Source of the DNA: Pseudorhodobacter turbinis
GTDB taxonomy: Bacteria > Pseudomonadota > Alphaproteobacteria > Rhodobacterales > Rhodobacteraceae
NCBI RefSeq assembly: GCF_005234135.1
Contig: NZ_CP039964.1
Span: 1,486,001 to 1,550,000 of the forward strand
Direction of reading: 5' to 3'
Length of the DNA: 64,000 nt
In this document: in pieces, positions 17,514-26,921 of the stretch
Numbering within the stretch: position 1 is the stretch's first letter
Layout: each line of letters opens with the position of its first letter
Translations under genes and position numbers: made by a program
The notes under the pieces: model-generated
Told to the model about the DNA's origin: nothing
Database searches by the model: none
The model's input: the letters and a program-made list of their open reading frames with translations, nothing else

Positions 17514-18478
17514 GCCATGACGCCACCAACTGGGCGATCCAGCGCCGCGGCCTCAAGCCCGCCACCAAGATCGTGCTCTGGCATCTGTGCGACCGGCACA
17601 ATCCGGACTTCGGCTGCTTCCCGACACAGGCACGGCTGGCCGAGGATGCGGAAATGTCGATCTCGGCGCTGAACGCCCATCTCGCAAAGCTGGAAGAAAT
17701 GCGCCTGATCCACCGCGTTCGCGCCCATGATCCTCGCACCTACAAGCGGCAGGCAACGCGCTACATCCTGGGGTTTGAGAAAGGCTTTCCACAAGAGCCA
17801 ACTCCGGAAACCGCAGACGGCTTTGTCGGAACGGAGGAAGAACAAGGTGCCGAACCAACTCCGGAATCCGGTGATGGAGCCATCTCCGGATTTTCGGCAA
17901 TCCCATCTCCTGATTTTGCCCAAAGCCATCTCCGGAATCCGGAGACTAACCTTGTAAGAGAACCTTTAAGGAAACCAGTAAAGGAGGAGGAGGACGCGGC
18001 TGCGCGCGAAATCGAGTTTGATCAGTTTTTCGCAGAGCTGCTGATGGCGCTGGGCCTCAAAGCCAACGCCAGCATGCCCGCCTGGTGGCAGGGCTGGCCT
18101 GCCCGGATGCACGTTCGGCGTTGGATCGATGACCTCGGCCTGACCGAAGATCGCATCATCGAGGTTGCGACCGAGAGCCGGGCCGACCGTCCCAATCCGC
18201 CCGATGGCCCCAAGGCGCTGGATCGGTTCATGGAACGCGCCGCCCAGCGCGATGCGCAGACGATCACGGCCAATGCCAGCAGTGCAAAAAACAAGCGGCA
18301 GCGCAAACGCGATGTTGGCCCGCCGCCGAGCGAGGACGAGTTGGCAGCCTTCTACGCCGCCAAGGTGAACTCCGACGCTTATCTGCCCCAGAGCATGATC
18401 AGCGCCGCCATGTGCGGATTGATGCTGGAACGCGGCCTCGTCACGCCCGAACGGCTGCGTCAGCGGGGGGTGCGGTGA
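17510..18478 (+). CDS. Replication-type helix-turn-helix protein
   Basis: A 322-residue protein with an N-terminal winged helix (ATKIVLWHLCDRHNP, TQARLAEDAEMSISALNAHLAKLEE) like phage replication initiators of the O-protein or plasmid RepA type, a charged Thr/Pro-rich linker (about residues 90-165) and a conserved C-terminal domain (FFAELLMALGL, then WARMHVRRWIDDL-like sequence, DGPKALDRFMERAA). Inference: it recognises an origin on the excised element. The C-terminal domain is duplicated in a decayed copy at 43472-44275. It overlaps genes on both sides by four bases. Another reading is a transcription regulator, since no helicase or primase motif is seen. Confidence 0.7.
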   Translation: MSHDATNWAIQRRGLKPATKIVLWHLCDRHNPDFGCFPTQARLAEDAEMSISALNAHLAKLEEMRLIHRVRAHDPRTYKRQATRYILGFEKGFPQEPTPETADGFVGTEEEQGAEPTPESGDGAISGFSAIPSPDFAQSHLRNPETNLVREPLRKPVKEEEDAAAREIEFDQFFAELLMALGLKANASMPAWWQGWPARMHVRRWIDDLGLTEDRIIEVATESRADRPNPPDGPKALDRFMERAAQRDAQTITANASSAKNKRQRKRDVGPPPSEDELAAFYAAKVNSDAYLPQSMISAAMCGLMLERGLVTPERLRQRGVR

Positions 18479-19632
18479 ATGGCATGGTGTCACCTCCCCG
18501 GCATGGATTGTCCCTCTGCGCAGGTGGCGGAGGCCTGGATCTTGGCCTCATGCTCGCCGAACCCGGCTATCACACCCGCGCCTTTGTCGAGTGGGAGGAC
18601 TGGCCCCGAGCTGTCCTCATCGCAGCCCAGCGCGCGGGATATTTCGCCCCTGCCCCAATCTGGGACGACTTGCGCAGCTTCGATGCCCGGCCCTTTCGTG
18701 GGGCCTTCGATATCGTCCTCGCCGGATATCCCTGCCAGCCGTTCAGCGCGGCCGGAAAGCGCGGCGGTGCCGACGATCCCCGGCACCTCTGGCCCGATGT
18801 TGCCCGCGTTATCAGGGAATGCGTCCCCGAGTGGGTGTTCCTTGAAAACGTCCCCGGTCACGTCAGCCTCGGGCTGGAAGCTGTCCTGCGAGAGCTTTGG
18901 GCAATGGGCTACACGCCTGCGGCGGGTCTGTTCAGCGCGGCAGAAGTCGGTGCGCCGCACCAGCGGTTGCGGATCTTCATCTTGGCCCACACCGATGAGC
19001 CTGCATCCCGGAACCGCCAGCTACAACCCGGCCGGGAACAGCGACTTTACCCGCAAGGCGGAGGCACTGGCGCTGGGCATCACCAACTGGTCAACACCCG
19101 AGGCGACCGACGGCGCGAAGGGTGGGCCGGGCCAGAGCTATGGCTCAGGCGGGATGCCACCGCTGCCCGCACAAGCGGCCCAATGGCCGACTCCGGCCGC
19201 GCAGAACTGGAAGGGATCGAGCGAAGCCAGCATCATTCGGGCAGATGGCAAGTCCCGGATGGATATCCTGCACTATCGCGCGGAGCAGGGCTTCACCCAC
19301 CCGGCTCCGGCGATCACGCCGGATGGGCGGCAGTGCTCCCATCACGCCCCGATCTCGCGCCCGCTCTGGGCTTCAATGATTGCATCGCATGGGCGGGCCG
19401 CCTCGCGACGCATCCTGAAGGCCCGGGCACGGCGGCGGCTGAACCCGCTCTTCGTCGGATGGCTGATGGGCTGGCCCATCGGGCACGCACTCTGCGCCTG
19501 CTCGGCAACGGAGTTCACCCTCTGGCAGCAGCGCATGCGTGGCGCTCTCTCGCAGCAGCCCATGGCCTCAGGCCCTTGGATCTGGTGGCCGACACACGAA
19601 CCGGAAAGCCCAGCGCAGCTGACTCTGTTTGA
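18475..19632 (+). CDS. DNA (cytosine-5) methyltransferase, frame-1 reading
   Basis: A C5-cytosine methyltransferase of 385 residues. The cofactor motif GLSLCAGGGGLDLG lies at about 11-24, the catalytic GYPCQPFS at 84-91 (Cys87), the ENV motif at 124-126 and the QRLRIF motif VIII at 163-168. Towards the end RMADGLAHRARTLRLLGNGV is a good motif X. GTG 18475 overlaps the previous stop (GTGA). Oddly, a second open frame (+1) from about 18983 to 19648 also looks like a genuine methyltransferase C-terminus, so either this gene is intact and overprinted or a one-base shift near 18982 has split it. It probably methylates element DNA; the recognition sequence cannot be read. Confidence 0.82.
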   Translation: MNGMVSPPRHGLSLCAGGGGLDLGLMLAEPGYHTRAFVEWEDWPRAVLIAAQRAGYFAPAPIWDDLRSFDARPFRGAFDIVLAGYPCQPFSAAGKRGGADDPRHLWPDVARVIRECVPEWVFLENVPGHVSLGLEAVLRELWAMGYTPAAGLFSAAEVGAPHQRLRIFILAHTDEPASRNRQLQPGREQRLYPQGGGTGAGHHQLVNTRGDRRREGWAGPELWLRRDATAARTSGPMADSGRAELEGIERSQHHSGRWQVPDGYPALSRGAGLHPPGSGDHAGWAAVLPSRPDLAPALGFNDCIAWAGRLATHPEGPGTAAAEPALRRMADGLAHRARTLRLLGNGVHPLAAAHAWRSLAAAHGLRPLDLVADTRTGKPSAADSV

Positions 19633-19648
19633 AGGATTGCAGCCATGA
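18983..19648 (+). other. Alternative +1 frame encoding a second methyltransferase C-terminus
   Basis: From TGG at 18983 the +1 frame reads WPTPMSLHPGTASYNPAG, then WPTPAAQNWKGSSEAS, then RRLNPLFVGWLMGWPIG and ends QLTLFEGLQP. These WPTP repeats, the LNP-F-V-x-W-L-M-G-W-P-I-G segment and a TLFEGL tail are what I know from many phage Dcm proteins. Its stop overlaps the next ATG (ATGA), as every other junction in this operon does, while the frame-1 stop does not. Skipping one T at about 18982 would join the two (ATC-TGG-CCC). Confidence 0.55.
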
Positions 19649-20319
19649 GCATGCAGGGACGGATCGGACATGCGCGTGGTGCAAAAACAAAACGCGCGCT
19701 GGGCGTGCAGGCGATCTTGGAATGGGCGTTCCGAGTGGAAAAGGCGCAGCTGGAATTGCCGCCGCCGAAGGATGTGTCCGAGGAAGGCTTCGGCTTTGGT
19801 CTCGAATACGTCCTGCTGCAGCGCGCCGCGCTGGGCTGCAAGGTCGATGGTGGGCAGCACAAGATGGGAAGTTACACCCATGCCGATGCCGAAGTCGTGG
19901 CGGCCACGGTCGCAGGCATGCCCGACAGTCTGGGTGGCATTCGCATGGCGATCAGCGTGGCGGAAATGGCGCGCGCGGGACTGACACCGGACTGGATGCC
20001 TGGCGTCGTGCCGCGCTGTGTGCCTGTCGAGACCAAGTCCAACCAGCATGGCGAGCGGGCGACCACAATCGTCGTCGGCACCGAACGGGTGCTATCACGC
20101 GGCAAATGGCGCACGGTGGAGGTTCTGGCCTGTCCGGTCACCTGGCGGCCGCACCCCGAACAAATTGCATCCGCGCGGCGCGGTTATGAAGATTGGTGGC
20201 AGGCATTGGATTGGGTACGGGATGGGTTGATCGCAGGCCGTATGATGCGGGAGGTGGAAGTGACTGCAACGATGCCGAAAGTGCGTCCGTGGCTGGCGCG
20301 AAAGCATTCTGCGGTGTAA
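19645..20319 (+). CDS. Conserved island-backbone protein, unknown function
   Basis: A 224-residue protein with no domain I can name. It opens with a basic stretch (HARGAKTKRALGVQAILEWAFRVEKA) and has a conserved tail with VLACPVTWRPHPEQIASARRGY, whose decayed counterpart is found at 44230-44490. The family seems tied to this element type, following the methyltransferase. GAAGGA nine bases before ATG 19645 is a good ribosome-binding site. It closes the coupled replication operon; 84 bases later the restriction system begins, which looks like an insertion into the backbone. Confidence 0.68.
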   Translation: MSMQGRIGHARGAKTKRALGVQAILEWAFRVEKAQLELPPPKDVSEEGFGFGLEYVLLQRAALGCKVDGGQHKMGSYTHADAEVVAATVAGMPDSLGGIRMAISVAEMARAGLTPDWMPGVVPRCVPVETKSNQHGERATTIVVGTERVLSRGKWRTVEVLACPVTWRPHPEQIASARRGYEDWWQALDWVRDGLIAGRMMREVEVTATMPKVRPWLARKHSAV

Positions 20320-20358
20320 ACGCAGGCCAACCATTGCAATTTTAGCCTTCCCCTTGCG

Positions 20359-20379
20359 GGCAAGCTGGGCAATCTTGCC
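20359..20379. promoter_or_regulatory. Inverted repeat upstream of hsdM
   Basis: GGCAAG and CTTGCC face each other across nine bases, 25 bases before the hsdM start codon. It could be an operator or part of the promoter of the restriction operon; no regulator is encoded beside it. Confidence 0.25.
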
Positions 20380-20403
20380 TACAACTACAAGAGGACGCAC
20401 TAA

Positions 20404-21957
20404 ATGACCGACGAGCAAAAGAAAAAACTTGAACAAAAACTCTGGGACATTGCCAACACCCTGCGCGGTAAAATGAATGCCGATGAATTCCGTGATTACA
20501 TTCTGGGGTTCATATTTTACAAATACCTGTCCGAACGGATGCACCTCTATGCAAACGATATCCTGAAGCAGGACGGTATTGATTACCTGTCGGTTGACGA
20601 GGCTGCATTAGAGGGCCGCGAGGTCCTTGATGCAGTCAGCGAAGCATCCGTCGACGCACTAGGTTACTTCCTGCGCCCGTCCGAGCTGTTCAGTCAGATC
20701 GCCAAACGCGGATCAAAGCCGGGCCAGTTCATCCTGGCCGACCTAACCAAGATCCTGAATAACATCCAGCGTTCAACAATGGGCACCGAGTCCGAGGATG
20801 ATTTCGACCACCTGTTCGAAGACCTCGACCTGACGTCCACCAAACTTGGCCGCACCGAAGAGGCGAAAAATGCCTTAATCGCCAAGGTTCTGACTCATCT
20901 GGACGAGATCGATTTCCAGCTGGATCAGGCAGATAGCGACGTTCTTGGCGATGCCTATGAGTATTTGATCGGCCAGTTCGCCAGCGGTGCAGGAAAGAAA
21001 GCGGGCGAATTTTATACACCTCAGCAAGTATCCACAGTACTCGCTCGCATCGTCACCACCGGAAAGACGCGGCTGAAATCAGTGTATGATCCAGCATGCG
21101 GGTCAGGCTCCCTTTTGCTGCGCGTAGCCAAGGAGGTGGATGTTTCCGAGTTCTTCGGGCAGGAAATGAACCGCACGACCTACAACCTTGCGCGGATGAA
21201 CATGATCCTGCACGGGGTTCACTATCGCAATTTCGACTTGAAGCAGGAAGACACGCTAGAGCACCCGCAACATGACGGCATGCGGTTCGAGGCGGTGGTG
21301 GCCAACCCGCCGTTCAGCGCCAACTGGTCTTCCAACCCCTTGCTTTTGTCGGATGATCGGTTCAGCCAATATGGCAAACTGGCCCCAGCATCAAAGGCCG
21401 ACTTCGCGTTTGTCCAGCATATGCTGCATCATCTAGATGAAAACGGCACAATGGCGGTCATTCTGCCGCATGGCGCGCTGTTTCGTGGCGGAGCAGAGGG
21501 ACATATCCGACAATATTTGATCAAAGACCGCAATTGGCTTGATGCCGTCATTGGTTTGCCCGAGAATATTTTCTATGGCACCGGTATCCCTACGTGCATC
21601 CTTGTGTTCAAGAAGTGCCGTGAAACAGACGATATTCTTTTCGTTGACGCTTCAACTTGCTTTGCTAAGGGAAAAAACCAGAATATCTTGAGCGCGATCG
21701 ATATCGATAGCATCGTAAACACTTACCGAAAACGTGAAAAAATTGCACGATTCAGTCATCTAGCGACGCTTGCAGAGATAGTTGAGAATGATTTCAACCT
21801 CAACATACCTCGGTATGTAGATACATTTGTGGCCGAGCCCGAAATTGATCTCGCAGAAACCGCTGCCGAGGTTCGCGCCATTGAGGCCAACATGCACACA
21901 ATTGATGTGGCAATCAAATCCTTCTGCGCCGAGCTGGGCTTGGAGGCGCCGGTATGA
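20404..21957 (+). CDS. hsdM: Type I restriction-modification methyltransferase subunit HsdM
   Basis: The 517-residue modification subunit of a type I system, which methylates adenine in a bipartite target. The N-terminal helical HsdM domain (KLWDIANTLRGKMNADEFRDY, shortened) is followed by the cofactor motif DPACGSGSLLL near 229-239 and the catalytic NPPF near 301-304. The C-terminus has the usual helical tail that contacts HsdS. GAGGA upstream of ATG 20404 supports the start. It overlaps hsdS by four bases (ATGA). A palindromic sequence precedes it. Assignment is firm; length is usual for the family. Confidence 0.97.
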   Translation: MTDEQKKKLEQKLWDIANTLRGKMNADEFRDYILGFIFYKYLSERMHLYANDILKQDGIDYLSVDEAALEGREVLDAVSEASVDALGYFLRPSELFSQIAKRGSKPGQFILADLTKILNNIQRSTMGTESEDDFDHLFEDLDLTSTKLGRTEEAKNALIAKVLTHLDEIDFQLDQADSDVLGDAYEYLIGQFASGAGKKAGEFYTPQQVSTVLARIVTTGKTRLKSVYDPACGSGSLLLRVAKEVDVSEFFGQEMNRTTYNLARMNMILHGVHYRNFDLKQEDTLEHPQHDGMRFEAVVANPPFSANWSSNPLLLSDDRFSQYGKLAPASKADFAFVQHMLHHLDENGTMAVILPHGALFRGGAEGHIRQYLIKDRNWLDAVIGLPENIFYGTGIPTCILVFKKCRETDDILFVDASTCFAKGKNQNILSAIDIDSIVNTYRKREKIARFSHLATLAEIVENDFNLNIPRYVDTFVAEPEIDLAETAAEVRAIEANMHTIDVAIKSFCAELGLEAPV

Positions 21958-23129
21958 CCCCCGTGTCACCCAAGCTTCGGTTTCCAGAGTTCAAAGAGCC
22001 ATGGAAGCCAGGGCATGCGGGCGACGCATTTAAGAATAGCCGCGCTAAGGGGGCGGCTGGCCTGCCCATCTATTCAGTAACGATGGACCGCGGTCTTGTC
22101 CGCCGCGACACCATGGAAAGGCACATGGCTGCCGACGCGGCTGACGGCCTGAATCTGCGAGCGCAGCGGGGCGACGTCGTCTACAACATGATGCGCATGT
22201 GGCAGGGTGCCGTGGGTCTTGCCCATGAAGAATGCATGGTCAGCCCGGCCTATGTCGTTCTTTCACCCAAGGAGCACACATCGGCCGAGTTCTTCGATCA
22301 GTGGTTCAAGTCCAAGCGGATGCTATACCTGCTAGGCGCTTATTCACACGGAATCACCGGTGATCGCCTGCGGCTGTATGCTCAGGACTTTGCGCGCATT
22401 CCATTAAACTTACCCATCCATGCCGAACAGCAAAAGGTCGCGACATTTCTACGGACGATAGATGCCAAGCTTGAAGCGTTGTCGGCAAAGCAGATTGCAG
22501 TGGACCAATTCAAGAGCGGGTTAATAGACAAAATTTTTAGCCAAAAGATTAGGTTTTCCGCGGATGATGGACAAGCATTTCCGGACTGGCAGGAGAAGCG
22601 GTTGGGAGAAGTATTTAGCGAGAGAAGTGAGCGTAACAAAATCAAAGCCGAGCTGCTTTCAGTTACCTTGAAAAATGGCATCCAACGTGCTGCCGAAGTC
22701 GACCGAGTGAATGGTCCAAGTGCAGATTTGTCAAATTACAAATTTGTTCAAGAAGGAGACATTGCATACAACTCCATGCGAATGTGGCAGGGCGCCAGTG
22801 GGCTTTCTGCTTATGATGGTATTGTAAGTCCCGCCTATACGATTATTACCCCTAAGCAGGGACAGCATAAAAAATTCTGGGCATATTACTTTAAAGAACC
22901 ACGGCTAGTTTTCAAATTCAGGAGATATTCGCAAGGCTTAACCTCGGACACTTGGAGTCTAAAGTTTACCGCGCTCGCTTCAATAAAGGTCATGATACCT
23001 CACCCAAACGAGCAAGCAAAAATCGCTGACGCCCTGTCTGCTTTAGATTTGAAGATAGAGGCGGTTGCCACTCAAGCAACCAAGCTTAAGAACTTCAAAG
23101 GGGGTCTGCTCCAGCAGATGTTTGCTTGA
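21954..23129 (+). CDS. hsdS: Type I restriction specificity subunit HsdS
   Basis: A 391-residue specificity subunit with two target-recognition domains, each ending in a conserved helix: the first half has GDVVYNMMRMWQGAVGL, PIHAEQQKVATFLRTID and the second GDIAYNSMRMWQGASGL, PHPNEQAKIADALSALDLKIEA. The two halves are clearly a repeat, as expected for binding a split site. The start overlaps hsdM. The first domain lacks the usual leading tryptophan-rich segment and begins early, and the G+C content drops from about 22,500 on, so the second domain may have been swapped in. The sequence recognised cannot be predicted here. Confidence 0.95.
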   Translation: MTPVSPKLRFPEFKEPWKPGHAGDAFKNSRAKGAAGLPIYSVTMDRGLVRRDTMERHMAADAADGLNLRAQRGDVVYNMMRMWQGAVGLAHEECMVSPAYVVLSPKEHTSAEFFDQWFKSKRMLYLLGAYSHGITGDRLRLYAQDFARIPLNLPIHAEQQKVATFLRTIDAKLEALSAKQIAVDQFKSGLIDKIFSQKIRFSADDGQAFPDWQEKRLGEVFSERSERNKIKAELLSVTLKNGIQRAAEVDRVNGPSADLSNYKFVQEGDIAYNSMRMWQGASGLSAYDGIVSPAYTIITPKQGQHKKFWAYYFKEPRLVFKFRRYSQGLTSDTWSLKFTALASIKVMIPHPNEQAKIADALSALDLKIEAVATQATKLKNFKGGLLQQMFA

Positions 23130-23130
23130 A

Positions 23131-23823
23131 ATGATGAGATCCGCCGAACTACTCATCATCGAACATTCAAAAGACTACCCCGATTTCCGTTACTACCTAC
23201 CACTGATGAAAAAGGCAGAAAGGGACGTTTCCAATCACCCTGACATCTGTATCGAAACATGCAAGGCGCTTGTCGAAGGAATATCAAAGACAATTATTCT
23301 GACGCTCGACGAAACAGTGCACCCCAACGACATCAAGGATACGGATGTTTCCCAGTTGGTGAAGCGGGCAGGAAAGTTGCTTCAACAAGATGAGACAATA
23401 ATTGAAGATGCCTTTGTAACTCGTGTTGCCTCTGTTGTTCACTTTCTCGGTGTCCTCCGCAACGAGCGAGGTGATATCTCGCATGGAAAGGCTGTGCCTA
23501 AAAAGATTCAAAGTAATGACAAACTAGCAAGTGCAGTACTTCAGATATCAAGTGGACTGTTGATTTACATGCTCGACTCTTTTTTCGCAAAACTGCGCGA
23601 AAAAAAATCCGCTATCGCTTTGGCTGAACTAGTAGAAGAACAGGTTATTGATCTTGCACAGTTTGCATACGATGATAATCCCGATTTCAATTTATCTTTA
23701 GACGAAGGTTACCCTTATGAAGGCAAGCTGAATTACAGCTTTGCACTTTATTCGCTTTACTACGAGGACTACTTCGTTCGACTGGCTGAGTTTAGGGATA
23801 GTGCTGAGGAGGAGTCGGAATGA
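23131..23823 (+). CDS. Abortive-infection-like protein embedded in the restriction operon
   Basis: A 230-residue protein of low G+C compared with its neighbours. The segment VVHFLGVLRNERGDISHGKAVPK matches the R-N-x-x-x-D-x-S-H-G pattern of the Abi C-terminal domain (abortive infection and HEPN-like RNase families use R-x-x-x-x-H). The first part (CIETCKALVEGISKTII) is typical of that domain too. It starts one base after the hsdS stop and overlaps hsdR by four bases, so it is translated as part of the type I operon. A likely role is a toxin or back-up RNase acting when restriction fails; that is inference. It might also be a structural accessory of the complex. Confidence 0.72.
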   Translation: MMRSAELLIIEHSKDYPDFRYYLPLMKKAERDVSNHPDICIETCKALVEGISKTIILTLDETVHPNDIKDTDVSQLVKRAGKLLQQDETIIEDAFVTRVASVVHFLGVLRNERGDISHGKAVPKKIQSNDKLASAVLQISSGLLIYMLDSFFAKLREKKSAIALAELVEEQVIDLAQFAYDDNPDFNLSLDEGYPYEGKLNYSFALYSLYYEDYFVRLAEFRDSAEEESE

Positions 23824-26693
23824 TCCAATCCGAAGCACAGCTTGAATCCGGGCTCGTCAAGCGGCTGCAAAGTTTGGGATGGGAGTCTGTCATAATAACC
23901 GACGGCGCTGGGCTGCGCGCGAACCTGAAGGCGCAGTTAGAGGCACATAACTGCGTCAAATTGTCGCATACCGAATTCACCCGCGTGCTGAATCACCTCG
24001 ACAAGGGCAATGTCTTTGACAAGGCTAAGATCCTGCGCGACCGCATGGCCTTGCCCCGCGACGACGGTACGACCGTCTATATCCAGTTCTTGAACTCCGA
24101 AGAATGGTGCCGCAACCGGTATCAGGTCACGTCTCAGGTTACACAGGCGGGCAGCTACAGGAACCGCTATGACGTGACACTGCTGATCAACGGCCTGCCG
24201 CTGATCCAAGTGGAACTGAAGCGCCGCGGCATGGAGCTAAAGGAGGCGTTCAATCAGGTCAACCGCTACCAGCGCCATTCCTATTGGTCCGACCACGGTC
24301 TGTTTCAGTATGTGCAGTTGTTCATCATCTCGAACGGCGTGAACACGAAATACTATGCCAATAACCGCGACCAGGACTTCAACCAGACCTTCTTTTGGGC
24401 TGATGTTGAAAACAAGCTGATCACCCAACTTGACGCTTTTGCTGACGCCTTCCTCGAGAAGTGCCATGCATCAAAGATGATCAGCAAATACATCGTCCTA
24501 CACGAGAGCAACAAGGTGCTGATGGTTCTGCGGCCCTATCAGTACTTCGCGGTCGAGGCGATTGTCGAGCGGGTGAAGGCCGGGCGGAAGAATGGCTACA
24601 TCTGGCACACAACCGGTTCGGGCAAGACCCTGACCAGCTTCAAGGCCGCGCAGGTGCTGATCGAAAACCCCAAAGTGCACAAGGTCGTCTTCGTCGTCGA
24701 CCGCAGCGACCTGGACTACCAGACGACCAAAGAATTCAACCATTTCAGCGACGGCTCGGTCGATGGCACGGACAACACCCGTGCGCTGGTCAAGCAGCTG
24801 GCAGGCGACCATAAGCTAATCGTAACGACGATCCAGAAGCTGAACACCGCCATTTCCCGCGATAAATTCGAAGGCCCGCTCCAGGCGGTTAAAGATGAAC
24901 GTGTAGTATTCATCTTCGACGAATGCCATCGCTCGCAGTTTGGCGAAACCCACAAGCGCATCGTGGCCTTCTTCAGCCGGGCGCAAATGTTCGGTTTCAC
25001 CGGAACCCCGATCTTTGCTGAAAACGCGATGGCCAAGCGCACGACCAAAGACTTGTTCGGCGAGTGCCTGCACAAATACGTCATCACCGACGCGATCAGC
25101 GATGGGAACGTGTTGCGTTTTTCCGTCGAGTATTGGGGCAAGCTGAAGCGTAAGGACGGCAGCCTGATCGATGAAGAGGTCGCGGGCATCAACATCAAGG
25201 AATTCTTCGATCACCCCGACCGGATCAACGGTGTCGTTGACTGGGTCATCCAGAACCATGATCGCAAAACCCACAACCGCCAGTTCAGCGCGATGCTCTG
25301 CGTCAGTTCAGTCGATGCGCTGATCACCTATTACGAAGCCCTAAAGCTCCGCCGGGACGCGGGTGAACATGATCTGCGCGTGGCCACGATCTTCACCTAC
25401 AACGCCAACGAAGAGGATGCGGACGCCGATGGCCTGATCGGCGATCCGGATTTCAACATCGGCGTGGACAAGCAGGTCAACGTGCATACCCGCGAAAAGC
25501 TGGATCGGTTCATCGCCGACTACAACGCGATGTACCAGACGGCCTATTCGACCAAAGACAGCCACAGTTTCTACAACTATTACAAAGACATCGCTAAACG
25601 CATGAAGGAGCGCGAGAGGCGCGACTCCCAGGACAAGGACCGGGTCGATATCCTTCTGGTGGTCAATATGTTCTTGACCGGCTTCGATGCCAAGAAGCTG
25701 AACACGCTCTATGTCGACAAAAATCTCCGGTACCATGGACTGATCCAAGCATTTTCACGAACCAATCGCGTCCTCGGCCAAGTCAAATCCCAAGGCAACA
25801 TCGTCTGCTTCCGCAACCTGAAGGCCAAGACCGACGAGGCCATCACGCTGTTTTCGAACAAGGACGCCATCGAAACCGTTCTGATGGCCCCCTATGAGGA
25901 TTACGTCGCACAGTTCAACGCTGCCGTCACAAAGCTGCTGGAAATCGCCCCCGCCGTCGACAGCGTGAACGATCTGCAAACCGAGGGCGAAATGCTGGCC
26001 TTCGTGCAGGCGTTCCGCGAATTGATCCGCGTCCGCAACGTTCTAGGCAGTTTCACCCAGTTCAGCCCCGATGATCTGACCCTCGATCCGCAGAAGTTCG
26101 AAGACTACAAAAGCAAATACCTCGACATCTATGACCGGACAAAGCGGACGAAAGAAACGGAGGCCGTGTCGATCATTGATGAGGTCGATTTCGAATTGGA
26201 GCTGATCCAGCGGGATGAAATCAATGTCGCCTATATCCTCGGTCTGCTGGCCGAGGTATCGCGCGATGCCAACAGCTTGGATGCCAACCAGCGTGATGAA
26301 AGCGCGCGCAAGCGTAAGCTGGTGATGGACATGCTCGGTTCTGAAGTGCAGTTGCGCAGCAAGCGGGAACTGATAGAGCAGTTCATCGAACAGCACATGC
26401 GTAAGGCCCAAGACAGCGGCGCAAGTGTCGAAGAAACCTTCCTGGCCTTCTGGAACCACGAACGGGTTAAGGCAATGGAAGCCGTTTGCGCCGAAGAGGG
26501 CATTCCACCGGCCGCATTTCAGCGGCTAGTCGAAGACTACCAGTTCACTGGCAAACCGCCGCTGAGGGAAGCTGTTATCGATGTGCTGGAACAGAAGCCT
26601 AAGATTCTTGAGCGCAAGAAAATCACCGAGCGGATCATCGACAAACTGCGGGGGCTGGTTGCAACCTTTGATGATGGGCTGGGGGAAATTTGA
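23820..26693 (+). CDS. hsdR: Type I restriction endonuclease subunit HsdR
   Basis: The 957-residue motor and nuclease subunit that translocates DNA and cuts unmethylated targets. The N-terminal nuclease shows the E-x-K core in LPLIQVELKRRG (near 129-137). The superfamily 2 helicase has Walker A in HTTGSGKTLTS (near 264-272), DECHRS (near 367-372), a motif III GFTGTP and motif VI IQAFSRTNRVLG. A helical C-terminal part would bind the methylase. Its start overlaps the Abi-like gene. All motifs are intact, so the system should be functional with the hsdM and hsdS here. Confidence 0.97.
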   Translation: MIQSEAQLESGLVKRLQSLGWESVIITDGAGLRANLKAQLEAHNCVKLSHTEFTRVLNHLDKGNVFDKAKILRDRMALPRDDGTTVYIQFLNSEEWCRNRYQVTSQVTQAGSYRNRYDVTLLINGLPLIQVELKRRGMELKEAFNQVNRYQRHSYWSDHGLFQYVQLFIISNGVNTKYYANNRDQDFNQTFFWADVENKLITQLDAFADAFLEKCHASKMISKYIVLHESNKVLMVLRPYQYFAVEAIVERVKAGRKNGYIWHTTGSGKTLTSFKAAQVLIENPKVHKVVFVVDRSDLDYQTTKEFNHFSDGSVDGTDNTRALVKQLAGDHKLIVTTIQKLNTAISRDKFEGPLQAVKDERVVFIFDECHRSQFGETHKRIVAFFSRAQMFGFTGTPIFAENAMAKRTTKDLFGECLHKYVITDAISDGNVLRFSVEYWGKLKRKDGSLIDEEVAGINIKEFFDHPDRINGVVDWVIQNHDRKTHNRQFSAMLCVSSVDALITYYEALKLRRDAGEHDLRVATIFTYNANEEDADADGLIGDPDFNIGVDKQVNVHTREKLDRFIADYNAMYQTAYSTKDSHSFYNYYKDIAKRMKERERRDSQDKDRVDILLVVNMFLTGFDAKKLNTLYVDKNLRYHGLIQAFSRTNRVLGQVKSQGNIVCFRNLKAKTDEAITLFSNKDAIETVLMAPYEDYVAQFNAAVTKLLEIAPAVDSVNDLQTEGEMLAFVQAFRELIRVRNVLGSFTQFSPDDLTLDPQKFEDYKSKYLDIYDRTKRTKETEAVSIIDEVDFELELIQRDEINVAYILGLLAEVSRDANSLDANQRDESARKRKLVMDMLGSEVQLRSKRELIEQFIEQHMRKAQDSGASVEETFLAFWNHERVKAMEAVCAEEGIPPAAFQRLVEDYQFTGKPPLREAVIDVLEQKPKILERKKITERIIDKLRGLVATFDDGLGEI

Positions 26694-26921
26694 GAATGCG
26701 GCGGGAGCGGGCATTTGCACTTGCAACACGCCCATCGGAAAAGTTGCCCAAAGCGGCCGTTGTTCAGGCCAGCGAACTTCGACATGCATACCCTGTAGGA
26801 AATACAGGACTGCAATAAACGAAAAGCGCTGGTCCGCTGGTAGATGCGAGATTATACTTGATTGGAACCTAACGAGAACATATATGTATAACTGTTTCTA
26901 TCAGCTACTTGAGGGGACTTT

